A stretch of DNA of 31,281 bases, taken from positions 1 through 31,281 of the forward strand of contig CAZSEX010000022.1 of assembly GCA_964606065.1 (NCBI GenBank). The letters are read 5' to 3'. The notes under the pieces are model-generated. The model searched no databases. It had not been told where the DNA came from and saw only the letters and a program-made list of their open reading frames with translations. This document shows, one piece after another, positions 30,029 through 31,281 of this stretch; positions within the stretch are counted from its first letter, which is position 1, and every line of letters starts with the position of its first letter. A program made the translations under genes and the position numbers. Origin of the DNA: JAFGHJ01 sp964606065. GTDB taxonomy: Bacteria; Hydrothermota; UBA3072.

Positions 30029-31216
30029 ATGCTTATTTATTCGGTTAGTGAAATAACTTCTACAATTAAAAAACAAATATCCAGTATAGGATGGGTATGG
30101 GTTCAGGGTGAAGTCAGCAATCTCACCTACCATAATTCAGGACACATTTATTTCTCCCTCAAAGACGAAAACGCGGTAATCAGAGGGGTAATCTTCAGAA
30201 GAGAAGCCAATAAATTAGAATTTAAACTGGAAGAAGGAAGAATTTTCCAAATATACGGAAGAATAGATATCTGGGCGGGAGCAAGTCAATATCAAATAAT
30301 TGGAGAAAAAGTTTTACCGGGAGAACTCGGACAATTTTATCTCAAATTTCAGGAAATTAAAGAAAAATTAGAAAAAAAAGGATTTTTTGACGAAAAAAAT
30401 AAAAAGCCTATCCCCCATTTCCCTGAGAGAATCGGTATTATTACTTCGGCGGAAGGAGCGGCGGTAAGAGACGTCCTGAAAATAATAAAAAAGCGTTTTC
30501 CGGGTATAAACGTTATAATTAGACCAACAGTAGTGCAGGGGAATGATGCTCCGGATGACATAATAAGCGCCATAGAGGAACTTGAAGAATTTGAAGGCAT
30601 AGATACACTCATATTAACACGAGGAGGCGGTTCTATAGAGGATTTATGGGCTTTTAACGACGAAAGAGTGGCTGAAAGGATATTTAAGTGCAAAATACCC
30701 GTTATTTCAGCCGTAGGACACGAAAGAGACTTTTCCATAGCAGATTTTGTAGCGGACAGGCGCGCCGCCACTCCTACCGAAGCGGGAGAATTGGCAGTTC
30801 CCGATATAAAAGAAATAAACAATGTTTTAGATAACATAAAGCACACAATAATCAATTACATCTCTCAAAGAATAAAAACCTATATTCTTCGCTTAAGAGC
30901 AATAGAAAAAAGCTACGCGATAAAACGCCCTCTTTCCATTTTCGAATTAAAAGAACAGCAGCTCGATTATCTATATGATAAACTAAAAAAAGAAATTAAA
31001 TCAAAAATAAACGAAAACAAAGAAAAAATCAAAGGACTCCAAAATATTATCCACGCGACTTCTTACAAAAGAACTCTCGGGCGCGGGTACTCCATAACCA
31101 GAAAAGATAATAAAATTATTAAAGATTCATCAACACTAAAAGAAAAAGATTCAATAGATATCGAGTTTTACAAAGGAAAAAGTACGGCAATCGTGGAGAA
31201 AACAAAAGAGCAGTAG
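30029..31216 (+). CDS. xseA: Exodeoxyribonuclease VII large subunit
   Basis: Degrades single-stranded DNA together with the small subunit XseB. In 395 residues: N-terminal OB-fold (SSIGWVWVQGEVSNLTYHNSGHIYFSLKD, 19-47), catalytic region with IGIITSAEGAAVRDVLKII, the long GGGSIEDLWAFNDE motif, ISAVGHERDFSIADFVADRRAATPTEAGE, then a coiled-coil region and a GYSI-type C-terminal barrel. Length is typical. The ATG at 30029 has no visible ribosome site, because the sequence just upstream is the right arm of the GxxExxY repeat. xseB, the usual neighbour, is not seen in the remaining 65 bases, which contain an AGTCTCAAGTCACTAGTC word. Confidence 0.96.
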   Translation: MLIYSVSEITSTIKKQISSIGWVWVQGEVSNLTYHNSGHIYFSLKDENAVIRGVIFRREANKLEFKLEEGRIFQIYGRIDIWAGASQYQIIGEKVLPGELGQFYLKFQEIKEKLEKKGFFDEKNKKPIPHFPERIGIITSAEGAAVRDVLKIIKKRFPGINVIIRPTVVQGNDAPDDIISAIEELEEFEGIDTLILTRGGGSIEDLWAFNDERVAERIFKCKIPVISAVGHERDFSIADFVADRRAATPTEAGELAVPDIKEINNVLDNIKHTIINYISQRIKTYILRLRAIEKSYAIKRPLSIFELKEQQLDYLYDKLKKEIKSKINENKEKIKGLQNIIHATSYKRTLGRGYSITRKDNKIIKDSSTLKEKDSIDIEFYKGKSTAIVEKTKEQ

Positions 31217-31281
31217 CTCTTGTGTTTTTAGTCTCAAGTCACTAGTCAAAACATTTAAAACAAGTAAAGCATCTTTTAAAA

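Overview
This 31 kb window is AT-rich, gene-dense bacterial DNA using the standard code (UGA serves as a stop). It has long blocks of overlapping genes, frequent TTG and GTG starts and strong AGGAGG-type ribosome binding sites. A secreted esterase with a C-terminal type IX secretion (Por) sorting domain, a DUF2723 membrane protein and a DUF4837 lipoprotein point to the FCB superphylum or a neighbouring uncultured lineage such as candidate division WOR-3. This placement is an inference from gene content. No rRNA is present to confirm it.

Layout. (1) Positions 185-13585, minus strand: one eleven-gene block in transcription order tilS, ftsH, folE, folP, cdaA, DUF2723, DUF4837 lipoprotein, moxR, cca, prfB and an SDR-family NDP-sugar epimerase. 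Most neighbours overlap by 8-50 bases, and a hairpin terminator at 69-98 closes it. The block combines tRNA modification and repair, membrane proteolysis, folate synthesis, c-di-AMP synthesis and translation termination. prfB carries the classical in-frame UGA with a +1 frameshift, here with the unusual shift codon AUU.
(2) Positions 13586-18342: an accessory region with intergenic repeat 'words'. It holds the secreted esterase, tRNA-Leu(GAG), an unrecognised acidic protein behind a near-consensus promoter, and two paralogous degenerate GGDEF proteins flanking endonuclease V. An exact 17-base inverted repeat brackets the first half.
(3) Positions 18343-19556, minus strand: panD and lipA, overlapping by one base (beta-alanine/pantothenate and lipoate).
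(4) Positions 19664-31216, plus strand: tRNA-Val(GAC), then thrS, infC (AUU start), rpmI, rplT, pheS, pheT, a 59-residue coiled-coil gene, zapA, rny, ymdB, folD, a GxxExxY gene and xseA. The GxxExxY gene is enclosed by a 28-base inverted repeat and looks inserted between folD and xseA.

Most genes are housekeeping. The points that deserve attention are the recoded prfB, a FolE and a FolD that both lack key active-site residues, a PheT without its usual OB/tRNA-binding domain, the two GGDEF-like proteins that keep the RxxD inhibitory-site motif but not the catalytic signature, and a family of repeat words that recur in gene gaps and bracket genes in inverted orientation.
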